DNA of 64,000 nt, taken from positions 17,320 through 81,319 of the forward strand of contig JARLIY010000008.1 in NCBI GenBank assembly GCA_031291475.1, read 5' to 3'. How positions within the stretch are numbered: the stretch's first letter is position 1; each line of letters opens with the position of its first letter. Shown here in pieces: positions 1 to 8,419 of the stretch. Made by a program: the position numbers and the translations under genes. Under the pieces are notes generated by a model. It did not search any database. It was not told where the DNA came from and worked only from the letters and a program-made list of their open reading frames with translations. This DNA is from Xanthobacteraceae bacterium (GTDB lineage Bacteria; Pseudomonadota; Alphaproteobacteria; Rhizobiales; Xanthobacteraceae).

Positions 1-168
1 GAAGGCGCCCATCATGTACTGCGCGCCATGGGTGAAATTGATGATGTTGAGCATGCCGAAGATGACGGCAAGCCCAAGGCTCAAAAGCGCGTAGAACGAG
101 CCGTTGATCAGGCCAAGAAGCAATTGCCCGAACAACGCCTGCGAAGGAATGCCGAAAATCTCGAACAT
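1..168 (-). CDS. livH: Branched-chain amino acid-type ABC transporter permease LivH (N-terminal part only)
   Basis: The first 56 codons of a membrane permease are present; the rest lies beyond the left edge. The start ATG is at 168 and the frame stays open to base 1. The residues LLGLINGSFYALLSLGLAVI followed by FGMLNIINFTHGAQYMMGAF are the typical first helix and conserved NFTHG segment of LivH-type permeases of the hydrophobic amino acid uptake family. It follows the solute-binding protein gene and livG/livF on the same strand, so it should be the inner-membrane channel of that importer. LivM would be expected beyond the edge. The substrate may be an aromatic or organic acid rather than an amino acid, given the catabolic neighbours. 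Confidence 0.9.
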   Translation of the reverse strand, partial: MFEIFGIPSQALFGQLLLGLINGSFYALLSLGLAVIFGMLNIINFTHGAQYMMGAF

Positions 169-189
169 GCCGCATCCCCTCCCCCGCGG

Positions 190-217
190 CGGCCGCTTGT
201 TTTTAGGCAAGCGGCCG
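190..217 (-). repeat. Perfect 10-bp hairpin between binding-protein gene and livH
   Basis: CGGCCGCTTG (190-199) and CAAGCGGCCG (208-217) form a perfect inverted repeat with an 8-base loop. It lies in the 66-base gap between the stop of the binding-protein gene (235) and the livH start (168). On the transcribed minus strand no long U-run follows it, so it is more likely an mRNA stabiliser or partial attenuator that keeps binding protein in excess over permease than a full terminator. That role is inferred from position. Confidence 0.6.
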
Positions 218-234
218 TTGCTCCCCGGGATGCC

Positions 235-1455
235 TTATCCGCCGACCAGCGGACAGTTACCGTCCTTGAGCGGCCGGAACGCCTCGGCCGCCGGAATGGT
301 GGCGCGCAGTTTGTAGTCGTCGCCCGGATATTTCGACTCTTCGGGCTTCTTCACTTCGAAGAGGAACGCGTCGTGGATTTTACGGCCGTCGGCTCGGATC
401 GAGCCTTTGCCGTACAGCGCGTCGTCGGTCGGCATTTCCTTCATCTTGGCGACGACCGCGCGGCCGTCGTTGTCGCTTTTGAGCGCGGCCACGGCCTTCA
501 GATAATTGATGACAGAAGAATAGACGCCGGCTGGCACCATGCTCGGGAATTTGCCGGGTCTGCCCGCCGCCACTTGCCAGCGCTTGGTGAAGGCGCGGTT
601 GGCGTCCGTCATGTCCCAATACCAGGTCTCGGTCAGCACCAGACCTTGCGCCGTTTTCAGTCCGAGCGCCTCGACGTCGTTGATGAATACGAGCAACCCG
701 GCGAAGTGCTGGCCCCCGGCGGTGATGCCGAATTCAGCGCCTTGCTTGATGGCGTTGATAGTATCGCCGCCGGCGTTGGCGAGCCCGATGATCTTGGCTT
801 TCGAAGTCTGCGCTTGCAGCAGGAACGAGGAGAAGTCGCTGGTGTTGAGCGGATGCCGGACGCTGCCCAGCACCTTGCCGCCGTTGGCAACGACGACCTT
901 CGTCGTATCGCGCTCCAGCGCCTGGCCGAATGCGTAATCGGCGGTGAGGAAGAACCATGTGTCGCCGCCGGTTTGCACCACGGCCTTGCCGGTACCGTTG
1001 GCGAGCATCCAGGTGTCGTAGGTCCACTGGATCGTGTTCGGCGAGCATTTCGGCCCTGTGAGATCGGAGGTCGCCGGACCCGAGCCCAGGAAGACCTTGT
1101 TCTTTTCGCGCGTAATCTCACTGATTGCCAACGCCACGCTCGAAGTCGGCACGTCGACGATGACGTCGACATGGTCGACGTCATACCATTGCCGGGCGAG
1201 GTTGGCGCCGACATCGGGCTTGTTCTGGTGATCGCCGCTGACCACTTCGACTTTCATGCCATGGGCGGCGGGATTGAAATCCTCGACCGCGAGTTTAGCG
1301 GCGGCGACCGAGCCTTGCCCGCTGATATCCGAATAGAGACCCGACATGTCATTCAGGACGCCGATCTTGACGACGTCGTCGTCCTGCGCCTGAGCGGCGA
1401 CCATGGAGCACATCACCGCGGCAGCGGCGAACGCCAATCGATGAAGAATTTTCAT
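235..1455 (-). CDS. ABC transporter substrate-binding protein (Leu/Ile/Val-binding family)
   Basis: This 406-residue protein should be the periplasmic receptor of the Liv-type importer. It starts with a signal peptide (charged MKILHR, then a hydrophobic Ala-rich stretch, with likely cleavage after AQA near residue 23). The mature part opens with VVKIGVLNDMSGLYSDISG, the ligand-binding opening of type I periplasmic binding proteins. Motifs such as GANLARQW and VDVIVDVPTSSVALAI fit the HAAT family used by rhizobia and Rhodopseudomonas for aromatic acids, amides and amino acids. It lies 57 bases downstream of livF on the same strand. The ligand cannot be read from sequence; the CoA-transferase in the same unit hints at an organic acid. 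Confidence 0.9.
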   Translation of the reverse strand: MKILHRLAFAAAAVMCSMVAAQAQDDDVVKIGVLNDMSGLYSDISGQGSVAAAKLAVEDFNPAAHGMKVEVVSGDHQNKPDVGANLARQWYDVDHVDVIVDVPTSSVALAISEITREKNKVFLGSGPATSDLTGPKCSPNTIQWTYDTWMLANGTGKAVVQTGGDTWFFLTADYAFGQALERDTTKVVVANGGKVLGSVRHPLNTSDFSSFLLQAQTSKAKIIGLANAGGDTINAIKQGAEFGITAGGQHFAGLLVFINDVEALGLKTAQGLVLTETWYWDMTDANRAFTKRWQVAAGRPGKFPSMVPAGVYSSVINYLKAVAALKSDNDGRAVVAKMKEMPTDDALYGKGSIRADGRKIHDAFLFEVKKPEESKYPGDDYKLRATIPAAEAFRPLKDGNCPLVGG

Positions 1456-1512
1456 TTTTACAACCTCCCTTGGGCGCAGGCGCCCCGCACGTTTCGAGCC
1501 ATACGTCCTTTA

Positions 1513-2223
1513 TCAAACTCCGAGATATTCGTGCAGCTTTTCCGTATTCGATTGTAGTTCCGCCGCGACGAATTGATGCACGACGCGGCCGTGTTCCATG
1601 ACGTAGTACCGATCGGCAAGGGTCGCGGCAAAATGAAAATTCTGCTCGACCAGCAGAATGGTGAAGCCCTGCGCCTTGAGCGTGCCGATCGTACGGCCAA
1701 TCTGCTGGATGATGACCGGCGCCAGTCCCTCGGTCGGTTCGTCCAGCAGCAGAAGCCGCGCGCCGGTGCGCAGGATGCGGCCGATCGCCAGCATTTGCTG
1801 CTCGCCGCCGGAAAGTTTCGTGCCCTGGCTGGAAAGCCGTTCGCGGAGGTTGGGAAAAAGCTCGAAAATGCGGTCGAGGCCGAGCCCGCCGGGACGCACT
1901 TGCGGCGGCAGCAGCAGGTTCTCCTTGACGTCGAGGCTGGAGAAGATGCCGCGTTCTTCGGGACAGAAGGCGATGCCGGCGCGCGCGATCGCGTCGGAAG
2001 GGCGATCGATCAGCTCCGAGCCGTCGAAGCGCACCGAACCGGTGCGGCTTTCGATGATGCCCATGACGGCCTTGAGCGTCGTCGTCTTGCCGACGCCGTT
2101 GCGGCCGAGAAGCGTCACCACTTCGCCCGGCTGCACGTCGAAGGTGACGCCGTGCAGGACGTGCGACTCGCCGTACCAGGCCTCGAGATCCTTGACCGCG
2201 AGCAGGGGCTGCGTTTCAGGCAT
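1513..2223 (-). CDS. livF: ABC transporter ATP-binding protein LivF
   Basis: This 236-residue ATPase subunit of a Liv-type importer shows Walker A GRNGVGKTT (residues 40-48), the signature LSGGEQQM, and Walker B LLLLDEPTEGL, followed by a switch-His segment ending in LLVEQN. Length and the HVLHGVTFDV opening are typical of LivF. The start ATG at 2223 overlaps the 3' end of livG by 8 bases, so the two are probably translationally coupled. It works with LivG, LivH and the binding protein encoded next to it. Confidence 0.93.
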   Translation of the reverse strand: MPETQPLLAVKDLEAWYGESHVLHGVTFDVQPGEVVTLLGRNGVGKTTTLKAVMGIIESRTGSVRFDGSELIDRPSDAIARAGIAFCPEERGIFSSLDVKENLLLPPQVRPGGLGLDRIFELFPNLRERLSSQGTKLSGGEQQMLAIGRILRTGARLLLLDEPTEGLAPVIIQQIGRTIGTLKAQGFTILLVEQNFHFAATLADRYYVMEHGRVVHQFVAAELQSNTEKLHEYLGV

Positions 2224-2971
2224 GACCGGTCCCGAGATAGGCTTCGCGCACCGCCGGATCGGCGGATACGGTCTTGTAGTCGCCTTCCGCCAACACCTGG
2301 CCGCGCGTGAGCACGGTAATGCGGTCGCAAAGATCGGCGACGACGCTGAGATTGTGCTCGACCATGAGCACGGTGCGGTCGGCTGCGACCGCCTTGATCA
2401 ATGCGCTGATGCGAACGATGTCCTCACGCCCCATGCCGGCCGTCGGCTCGTCGAGCAGCAGGATTTCGGGCTCCAGCGCCAGCGTCGTGGCGATTTCCAG
2501 CGCCCGCTTGCGGCCATAGGGCAGCTCCACCGCCAGCGCACCGACATAGGGCGTAAGACCCACATCGGCGATAATCGCGTCCGCCCGATCGTCGAGAGCG
2601 CGCAGCGTGCGTTTCGAGCGCCAGAAGTCGAACGAATTGCCGCGCCGGCGTTGCAAGGCGATCCGCACATTTTCCAGCACGGTCAGGTGCGGGAAAACCG
2701 CCGAGATCTGGAATGACCGCCCGATCCCGAGGCTGGCGACATCCGCCGGCTTAAGCGCGGTGATATCGCGGCCATCGAACATGATGCGTCCGCGCGTCGG
2801 CGCGAGGAATTTGGTGAGGAGATTGAAGCAGGTGGTCTTCCCGGCGCCATTGGGGCCGATCAGTGCGTGAATGCTGCCGCGCGCGACGCGCAAATTCACC
2901 GACCTTACCGCGATGAATCCGGCGAATTCCTTGGTCAGCTCCTCCGTTTCGAGGATCGTGTCGTTGGGCAC
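2216..2971 (-). CDS. livG: ABC transporter ATP-binding protein LivG
   Basis: The second ATPase of the importer has 251 residues from a GTG start at 2971, preceded by GGGGGA. The open frame runs further upstream, but that part is an out-of-frame reading of the CoA-transferase gene. Walker A GPNGAGKTT sits near residues 39-47, a LivG-type signature LPYGRKRALEIA replaces the usual LSGGQ, and Walker B is ILLLDEPTAGM. The C-terminus carries the extra LivG tail with VREAYLGTG. It lies 29 bases downstream of scoB, which suggests that transport and CoA activation are co-transcribed. Confidence 0.92.
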   Translation of the reverse strand: MPNDTILETEELTKEFAGFIAVRSVNLRVARGSIHALIGPNGAGKTTCFNLLTKFLAPTRGRIMFDGRDITALKPADVASLGIGRSFQISAVFPHLTVLENVRIALQRRRGNSFDFWRSKRTLRALDDRADAIIADVGLTPYVGALAVELPYGRKRALEIATTLALEPEILLLDEPTAGMGREDIVRISALIKAVAADRTVLMVEHNLSVVADLCDRITVLTRGQVLAEGDYKTVSADPAVREAYLGTGHA

Positions 2972-3000
2972 AGATTCCCCCGAGCGGTCTTCGAGCACAG

Positions 3001-3651
3001 CTATTGTTTGAGCGTGTTGGCGACCTTGAAGCTCGCTTCGGTCTTGCCCTTGATTTCGTCGAGCGTCACTTCCGGCGCAAGCTCGATCAGCGTCATGCCG
3101 CCGCCCTTGCGGTCGACGGTGAACACGCCGAGATCGGTGATCACCATGTCGACCACGCCGGCTCCGGTGAGCGGCAGCGTGCATTTGTGCAACAACTTCG
3201 GCTCATTCTTTGCCGAGTGCTCCATGACGACGACGACCTTCTTGACGCCGCCGACAAGATCCATGGCGCCGCCCATGCCCTTGACCATCTTTCCCGGGAT
3301 CATCCAGTTGGCGAGATCGCCGTTCTCGGCCACCTGCATGGCGCCGAGGATGGCGATGTCGATGTGACCGCCGCGGATCATGGCGAACGAATCCGCCGAG
3401 CTGAAATAGCTGGTGGTCGGCAATTCGGTTACGGTCTGCTTGCCGGCATTGATGAGATCGGCATCTTCTTCGCCCTCGAACGGGAACGGGCCGGTGCCGA
3501 GCATGCCGTTCTCGCTTTGCAGCTGCACACTCATGCCATCGGGTATGAAATTCGACACCAGTGTCGGAATGCCGATACCGAGATTGACATAGAAGCCGTC
3601 TTTCAGCTCTTGCGCGGCACGCGCCGCCATCTGATCGCGGGTCCAAGGCAT
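3001..3651 (-). CDS. scoB: 3-oxoacid CoA-transferase subunit B
   Basis: This is the beta subunit of a family I CoA-transferase (ScoB/PcaJ/AtoA type), 216 residues, which normally moves CoA from succinyl-CoA to a 3-oxoacid. The catalytic glutamate is visible in QSENGMLG (Glu47), and the GIGIPTLV and [14 protein letters not shown] motifs are also family-typical. The stop and start of the scoA/scoB pair share a base at 3651, so the two subunits should be coupled and made in equal amounts. Whether the substrate is acetoacetate, 3-oxoadipate or another 3-oxoacid cannot be decided; the liv genes downstream suggest an imported compound. Confidence 0.92.
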   Translation of the reverse strand: MPWTRDQMAARAAQELKDGFYVNLGIGIPTLVSNFIPDGMSVQLQSENGMLGTGPFPFEGEEDADLINAGKQTVTELPTTSYFSSADSFAMIRGGHIDIAILGAMQVAENGDLANWMIPGKMVKGMGGAMDLVGGVKKVVVVMEHSAKNEPKLLHKCTLPLTGAGVVDMVITDLGVFTVDRKGGGMTLIELAPEVTLDEIKGKTEASFKVANTLKQ

Positions 3652-4388
3652 CAGACTTCCTCTCCTGTTCCGGCCGGCGCATCGGCTTTTTGGCGCTTGC
3701 GCACGGTGCGTTGCTCGATGTGTTTTACCGCATTCGGCACGTGAATGATGCGCTGCACGTAAATGCCCGGCGTAACGATATGATCGGGATCGATGTCGCC
3801 GGGCTGCACCAGGTGCTCGACCTCGGCGATGGTCACTTTGCCGGCGGTGGCCATGATCGGATTAAAATTGCGCGCCGTCTTGCGGTAGACGAGGTTGCCT
3901 TCGGTATCGGCCATGAAGGCATGGACGATCGACAGGTCGGCGACCAGCCCACGCTCCATCACGTAGCGCTCGCCGTCGAATTGCCGCTCGTCCTTGTCCT
4001 TGGCGATCAGCGTGCCGACGCCAGTCTTGGTGAAGAAAGCAGGAACGCCGGCGCCGCCGGCGCGGATGCGCTCGGCCAAAGTTCCCTGCGGATTGAACTC
4101 GATCTCCAGCTCGCCGGCGAGATATTGCTGCGCGAAAGTCTTGTTCTCACCCACATAGGAGGCGATCATTTTCTTGATCTGCCTGGTGTCGAGCAGCACG
4201 CCGAGGCCCTTGCCGTCGACTCCGCAATTATTGGAGACCACGGTTAGGTTCTTGACGCCGGAATCGCGGATCGCAAGGATCAAGCTTTCGGGGATGCCGC
4301 ACAGGCCGAAGCCGCCGGCCATGATCATCATGCCGTCCTTGAGCAACCCGGCCAACGCGGAGTGCGCGTCCGCATAGACCTTGTTCAT
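3651..4388 (-). CDS. scoA: 3-oxoacid CoA-transferase subunit A
   Basis: This is the alpha subunit (245 residues) of the same CoA-transferase. The CoA-binding glycine loop appears as [15 protein letters not shown] near residues 23-37, and the opening with [11 protein letters not shown] is typical of ScoA/AtoD-type subunits. It is the first gene of the minus-strand unit that continues with scoB, livG, livF, the binding protein and livH. The promoter should lie between 4389 and about 4445, just before the palindromic repeats. Confidence 0.92.
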   Translation of the reverse strand: MNKVYADAHSALAGLLKDGMMIMAGGFGLCGIPESLILAIRDSGVKNLTVVSNNCGVDGKGLGVLLDTRQIKKMIASYVGENKTFAQQYLAGELEIEFNPQGTLAERIRAGGAGVPAFFTKTGVGTLIAKDKDERQFDGERYVMERGLVADLSIVHAFMADTEGNLVYRKTARNFNPIMATAGKVTIAEVEHLVQPGDIDPDHIVTPGIYVQRIIHVPNAVKHIEQRTVRKRQKADAPAGTGEEV

Positions 4389-4444
4389 GACCGCTCCATT
4401 TCCCCCGGTTCAATTAGGCATAGCGAGGCCGGCGCAAAGGTCAA

Positions 4445-4520
4445 CTAGTGTCCCGATTCCGAAGTTCGCAAACGCGTGCCGCTCATCCATCTGCGAACTT
4501 CGGAATCAAAGGGACACTAG
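4445..4520. repeat. CTAG-ended palindromic repeat, copy 1
   Basis: The left arm starts CTAGTGTCCC then GATTCCGAAGTTCGCA. The right arm is its reverse complement, ending GGGACACTAG, with only a 3-base bulge and a short loop. This gives about 26 paired bases. It lies in the intergenic space between scoA and the small membrane protein gene. Similar short, mobile, non-coding palindromes are common in Bradyrhizobium-type genomes. Confidence 0.85.
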
Positions 4521-4533
4521 CAACTTTATAGTT

Positions 4534-4610
4534 CTAGTGCGGTTTTTGGATTTGAAGTTCCTATAAGAGTTTGCCACCGGATCGTAGGAACTTCAAATCC
4601 ACCGCACTAG
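4534..4610. repeat. CTAG-ended palindromic repeat, copy 2 (diverged)
   Basis: The left arm is CTAGTGCGG, a short spacer, then GGATTTGAAGTTCCTA; the right arm repeats this in reverse complement and ends CCGCACTAG. It shares the CTAGTG ends and a central GAAGTTC with copy 1 only 14 bases away, so the two are probably diverged members of one family. The last bases (CTA at 4607-4609) supply the TAG stop codon of the neighbouring minus-strand gene. Confidence 0.85.
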
Positions 4611-4834
4611 CCGGCGCTGCCGTCCGATCCAATCGTCTTGATGATCGGGAGTCCGAAGCTGTGCGGATAATAATTCCAGGCGACAAAGCCCGCCGCGAAC
4701 AGCACGCCGGCGATGATGGCGCCGACAAAACGATTGCGGAAGGCAATCAGGCTGCCGAGCAGCGCCGCGACGAACGCCAATACCGCCATCAATCCGACGA
4801 AGACCCAATTCACAGCCGTTAAGTCGATAGGCAT
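4607..4834 (-). CDS. Small membrane protein, unknown function
   Basis: This is a 75-residue hypothetical with two predicted membrane segments: VNWVFVGLMAVLAFVAALLG (about residues 8-27) and a second around VGAIIAGVLFAAGFVAWNYY. The ATG at 4834 is chosen because AGGAG lies about 8 bases upstream; longer frames upstream lack support. The stop codon is provided by the end of the palindromic repeat, so the C-terminus may have changed when the repeat inserted. No family is recognised with certainty. Confidence 0.7.
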   Translation of the reverse strand: MPIDLTAVNWVFVGLMAVLAFVAALLGSLIAFRNRFVGAIIAGVLFAAGFVAWNYYPHSFGLPIIKTIGSDGSAG

Positions 4835-5003
4835 TGTGTGCTCCTGGAAAATGCAGGGTGAACGATCCGCCGATGGCAGTCTAGCCGAGCTTGCGCCGCC
4901 GCGCGATGGCTTGGCAGACGACGGCTTGGCCTCGCCCGGCACATGACGTTATATCGGCCCAACCGCAACTTACCGCGGGCGCCGCGCGGCAGCGACGGGG
5001 AAA

Positions 5004-6224
5004 ATGGACATGGATCAACTCGTGGAAAAGCTTTCGGAACGCCTGCAGACGCCGATTTCGACGGCCGAGCTTGAACGCCGCTGGGCGGCCGTGCGCGCCG
5101 CCATGGAGCGCGACAAGATCGACGTGCTGCTGATGCAGAACAACAACGACCATATGGGCGGCTACGTCAAATATTTCACCGATCTGCCGGCGACCAACGG
5201 CTATCCGCTCACCGTGGTCTTTCCGCGCGACGATCTCATGACACTGGTGAGCCAGGGACCGTTCGGCGGCCGCAATAATCCAACGACGCATGGCGACGGC
5301 ACCGCACGCGGCGTCAAGCAATGGCTTACCACGCCGAGCTTTGCCTCGTGCTATTACACTGCCGACTACGATCCTGAGCTGGCCGCCAAAGCGCTCGCGC
5401 CTTACGCCGGCGGCACGATCGGCTTCCTCGGCACCTATCAGATGTCGTTTGCATTGGTCGATCATTTGCAGAAAGGCCGGTTCTCCAACTCGCGTTTCGT
5501 CGATGCTTCGGACCTGGTTGATCGTATCAAAGTGATCAAGAGCGCCGAGGAGCGCGAGCTGATCCGGCGCACTGCCGCGATGCAGGACGGCGCCATGCAC
5601 GCCGCTTTCGCGGCCGTCGAGCCCGGAATGCGCGACCGCGATATCGCGGCCATCGCGCAATGCCATAGCCAGCGCAACGGCAGCGAGAACGGCATCTATC
5701 TATGCGCCTCAATGCCGCCGGACCAGCCGGCGCAGTTCAGCCAGCGCCACTACCAGAACCGCAATATCCAAAAAGGCGATACCGTCGCGCTTCTGGTCGA
5801 AGATTCCGGCCCCGGCGGCATGTATGCCGAGCTTGGCCGCACCTGTGTCGTCGGCAAGGCCTCGGCCGAGCTCAAGGAGGAGTTCGCCTTCGCGCTTGAG
5901 GCGCGCAAATTCAATCTCGGCCTGCTCAAGCCCGGCGCGCCATGCAAGGACGTTTTCGCCGCCTACAATGATTTCATGCGCAAGAACGGCCGGCCGGAAG
6001 AAAAGCGCCTGCATTGCCACGGCCAAGGTTATGACCTGGTCGAGCGGCCGCTCATTCGTCACGACGAGCCGATGTCGATCGCCAAGGATATGAATATTGT
6101 CGTGCACCCGACCTACATCCGCGGCCACGTGTTGTCCTGGGTCTGCGATAATTATTTGATCGAGGCGAACGGGCCCGGTGAACGGCTGCACCGCTTCCCC
6201 GAAATCATCACCGAACTCGGCTGA
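5004..6224 (+). CDS. M24 (pita-bread fold) Xaa-Pro peptidase / creatinase-like hydrolase
   Basis: This 406-residue protein has the two-domain layout of M24 proteins: a creatinase N-domain (about 20-175) and a pita-bread domain (about 180-400). The metal-site motifs are altered. The usual D-x-T-R-T is AELGRT, the usual H-G-x-G-H-G is CHGQGYD, and the final metal-binding Glu position reads VCDNYLIE (Cys). It may therefore act like creatinase or DoeA-type hydrolases that need no metal pair, or have an unusual site. GGGG lies just before the ATG. It sits divergent from the scoA-liv unit and upstream of the SDR and monooxygenase genes, so a catabolic C-N hydrolysis role is plausible. Confidence 0.75.
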   Translation: MDMDQLVEKLSERLQTPISTAELERRWAAVRAAMERDKIDVLLMQNNNDHMGGYVKYFTDLPATNGYPLTVVFPRDDLMTLVSQGPFGGRNNPTTHGDGTARGVKQWLTTPSFASCYYTADYDPELAAKALAPYAGGTIGFLGTYQMSFALVDHLQKGRFSNSRFVDASDLVDRIKVIKSAEERELIRRTAAMQDGAMHAAFAAVEPGMRDRDIAAIAQCHSQRNGSENGIYLCASMPPDQPAQFSQRHYQNRNIQKGDTVALLVEDSGPGGMYAELGRTCVVGKASAELKEEFAFALEARKFNLGLLKPGAPCKDVFAAYNDFMRKNGRPEEKRLHCHGQGYDLVERPLIRHDEPMSIAKDMNIVVHPTYIRGHVLSWVCDNYLIEANGPGERLHRFPEIITELG

Positions 6225-6331
6225 CCACTTGCAGCCGTCCCGTTTTCTTGCAAAAATATTTTATACTTAAAGGATGCCGCTGCTGATAGGATACCGGAGG
6301 AATAGCGGGCAGCAGACCTTGGGGAGCGCCG

Positions 6332-7117
6332 ATGCGCGGGCTAGACGGCAAAACGGCGATCGTCGCGGGCGGCTCGACGCTGATCGGACAGGCCGTTGCC
6401 GAGACGCTCGCCGGCTACGGCTGCAACGTCGTCATAGCCGATATCAACGTGCCGGATGGCGAAGCGACTGCCAAAAAGCTCGGCGGCAAAGCGCGTTTCG
6501 TGCGCTGCGACCTCACCAGCGATGCGGATATTGCCGCTCTCGTCAAAACCACGGTCGACGCGACCGGCCAGCTCGATTTTCTCGTCAACGTCGCGTGCAC
6601 CTACCTCGATAACGGCGCCGAGACGACGCGCGCCGACTGGCTGAAGGCCTTCGACGTCAACATCGTCGGCTCGGTGATGCTGATGCAGGCCGCGCGGCCG
6701 CACCTGAAAAAGAACAAAGGCGCCATCGTCAATTTCGGATCGATCTCCTCGCGCGTCGCGCAAACCGGCCGCTGGGTTTATCCGGTATCCAAAGCCGCGA
6801 TCCTGCAATTGACCCGCAACCAGGCGATGGACCTCGCTCCCGACGGCATTCGCGTCAATGCCGTCTCGCCGGGCTGGACCTGGAGCAACATCATGGTCGA
6901 GTTGACCAAGAACAACCGCGCCAAGACCGATAGCGTCGCCAAGCCCTTCCATATTCTCGGCCGCACCGGCAATCCCGGCGAGGTTGCCGAAGCCGTGGCG
7001 TTTTTGCTCTCGGACAACGCAAGTTTCATCACCGGCACCGATATCCGCGTCGACGGCGGCTATACGGCCATGGGCCCCGAACGGGCCGATCCGGCGATAC
7101 CCTTGCTCATGGAATAG
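6332..7117 (+). CDS. SDR family oxidoreductase
   Basis: This 261-residue short-chain dehydrogenase has the Tyr150-x3-Lys154 catalytic pair (YPVSK), serines in NFGSISS (136-142) and Asn110 in NIVG. Asp37 at the end of the second strand predicts NAD rather than NADP. Two motifs are slightly unusual: the dinucleotide loop is AGGSTLIGQ instead of TGxxxGIG, and NNAG is replaced by NVAC. The C-terminal GRTGNPGEVAEAVAFLLSD and TGTDIRVDGGY are classic. It is 54 bases ahead of the monooxygenase gene and probably co-transcribed. The substrate is unknown, presumably an alcohol or ketone of the same catabolic route. Confidence 0.88.
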   Translation: MRGLDGKTAIVAGGSTLIGQAVAETLAGYGCNVVIADINVPDGEATAKKLGGKARFVRCDLTSDADIAALVKTTVDATGQLDFLVNVACTYLDNGAETTRADWLKAFDVNIVGSVMLMQAARPHLKKNKGAIVNFGSISSRVAQTGRWVYPVSKAAILQLTRNQAMDLAPDGIRVNAVSPGWTWSNIMVELTKNNRAKTDSVAKPFHILGRTGNPGEVAEAVAFLLSDNASFITGTDIRVDGGYTAMGPERADPAIPLLME

Positions 7118-7171
7118 CACGATCAATTTGCAACGCAGCCGCACGTCTCGGCTACACAACAGGAGTGGGCG

Positions 7172-8410
7172 ATGAGTTCTGCGAAACGAAAGATCACGAT
7201 CGTCGGCGGCGGCCAATCGGGCCTGCAACTCGGCAACGGCCTGTTGTCATCGGGCTACGAGGTGCATCTGGTACAGGACCGCAAAGGCGAAGACATCCGC
7301 ACCGGCAAGGTGATGTCGAGTCAGTGCATGTTCGACAAGGCGCTAAGCTATGAGCGCCAGCTCGGGCTGAATTTCTGGGACAAGGAATGCCCACCAGTCG
7401 ATGCGCTTGGCGTGAAAATTGCCGCGCCCGACGGATCGGGGAAGATCGTGCTTGAATTTAACGGATTGCTCGACAAGCCCGCGCAAGCCACCGACCAGCG
7501 CTTGAAATTTCCGCGCTGGATGCAGGAATTCGAAAAGCGCGGCGGCACAATCGAATACAAGCAAGCTACCGCCGCGGACCTGGAAAAATACGCAGCGGAC
7601 TCCGACCTTGTCATTGTCGCCGCCGGCAAAGGCGAAATTGCCAAAATGTTCGCGCGCGATGCGCAAAAGTGTCAGTACGATGCGCCGCAGCGCGCGCTGG
7701 CGCTCACTTATTTCAAAGGGCTGACACCGCTGCCAACTCCGGGAGTGGTTTTCAACATCGTGCCCGGTGTCGGCGAATATTTCGTCTTTCCAGCGCTGAC
7801 AACGACAGGGCCTTGTGAAATCGGGGTGTACGAAGGAAATCCCGGAGGCCCGATGGATTGCTGGGATGGAATCTCTTCGCCGGCTGAACATCTGGCGAAA
7901 TCGAAATGGATTCTCGACACGTTTATACCCTGGGAGGCCGAGCGCGCGAAGCACGCCGAACTGACTGACGCCAATGGCATCCTCGCCGGACGCGTCACGC
8001 CGACCGTGCGCAAACCGATCGCGCGTCTGCCGTCCGGCGACGTGGTACTGGGCATGGCCGACGCGGTCGTGCTCAACGACCCGATCACCGGCCAGGGATC
8101 CAACAACGCCTCGAAATGCGCGAAGATCTATCTCGATTCCATCCTCGCGAACGGTGACAAGCCTTTCGGCGAAGACTGGATGCAGGCGACGTTCGATCGC
8201 TTCTGGGATTACGTGCAATACGTCACCGGCTGGACCAATGCAATGATGCAGCCGCCGCCGCCGCATGTGCTCAATATTTTCGGTGCTGCGCAAACGAATG
8301 ACGTGATCGCCCGCCGCTTCGCCAATTGCTTCAACGAGCCGCTAGACCTGTTCCCCTGGTTCGCGGTGCCGGAAGAAGCCGACAAGTATCTCAAGTCGCT
8401 CGCGGCGTGA
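7172..8410 (+). CDS. StyA-like FAD-dependent styrene/indole monooxygenase family protein
   Basis: A 412-residue flavoprotein resembling the oxygenase component of two-component styrene/indole monooxygenases. It has an N-terminal FAD loop TIVGGGQSGLQLGNGL, the DRK segment after the second strand, a central VVAAGKGEIAKMF region and a C-terminal NDPITGQGSNNASKCAKI, the counterpart of the DPVLGQGANMAS motif in StyA. These enzymes take FADH2 from a separate reductase (StyB). No such reductase is in the window, so it must use one encoded elsewhere, or it has another role. AGGAG precedes the ATG. It ends 10 bases from the convergent enoyl-CoA hydratase gene. Confidence 0.82.
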   Translation: MSSAKRKITIVGGGQSGLQLGNGLLSSGYEVHLVQDRKGEDIRTGKVMSSQCMFDKALSYERQLGLNFWDKECPPVDALGVKIAAPDGSGKIVLEFNGLLDKPAQATDQRLKFPRWMQEFEKRGGTIEYKQATAADLEKYAADSDLVIVAAGKGEIAKMFARDAQKCQYDAPQRALALTYFKGLTPLPTPGVVFNIVPGVGEYFVFPALTTTGPCEIGVYEGNPGGPMDCWDGISSPAEHLAKSKWILDTFIPWEAERAKHAELTDANGILAGRVTPTVRKPIARLPSGDVVLGMADAVVLNDPITGQGSNNASKCAKIYLDSILANGDKPFGEDWMQATFDRFWDYVQYVTGWTNAMMQPPPPHVLNIFGAAQTNDVIARRFANCFNEPLDLFPWFAVPEEADKYLKSLAA

Positions 8411-8419
8411 TCGGCGGCT

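Noticed and set aside
28..1557. A 509-codon plus-strand frame over livH and the binding-protein gene
   Set aside because: It is opposite to two well-supported genes and spans their gap; composition is typical of an antisense frame.
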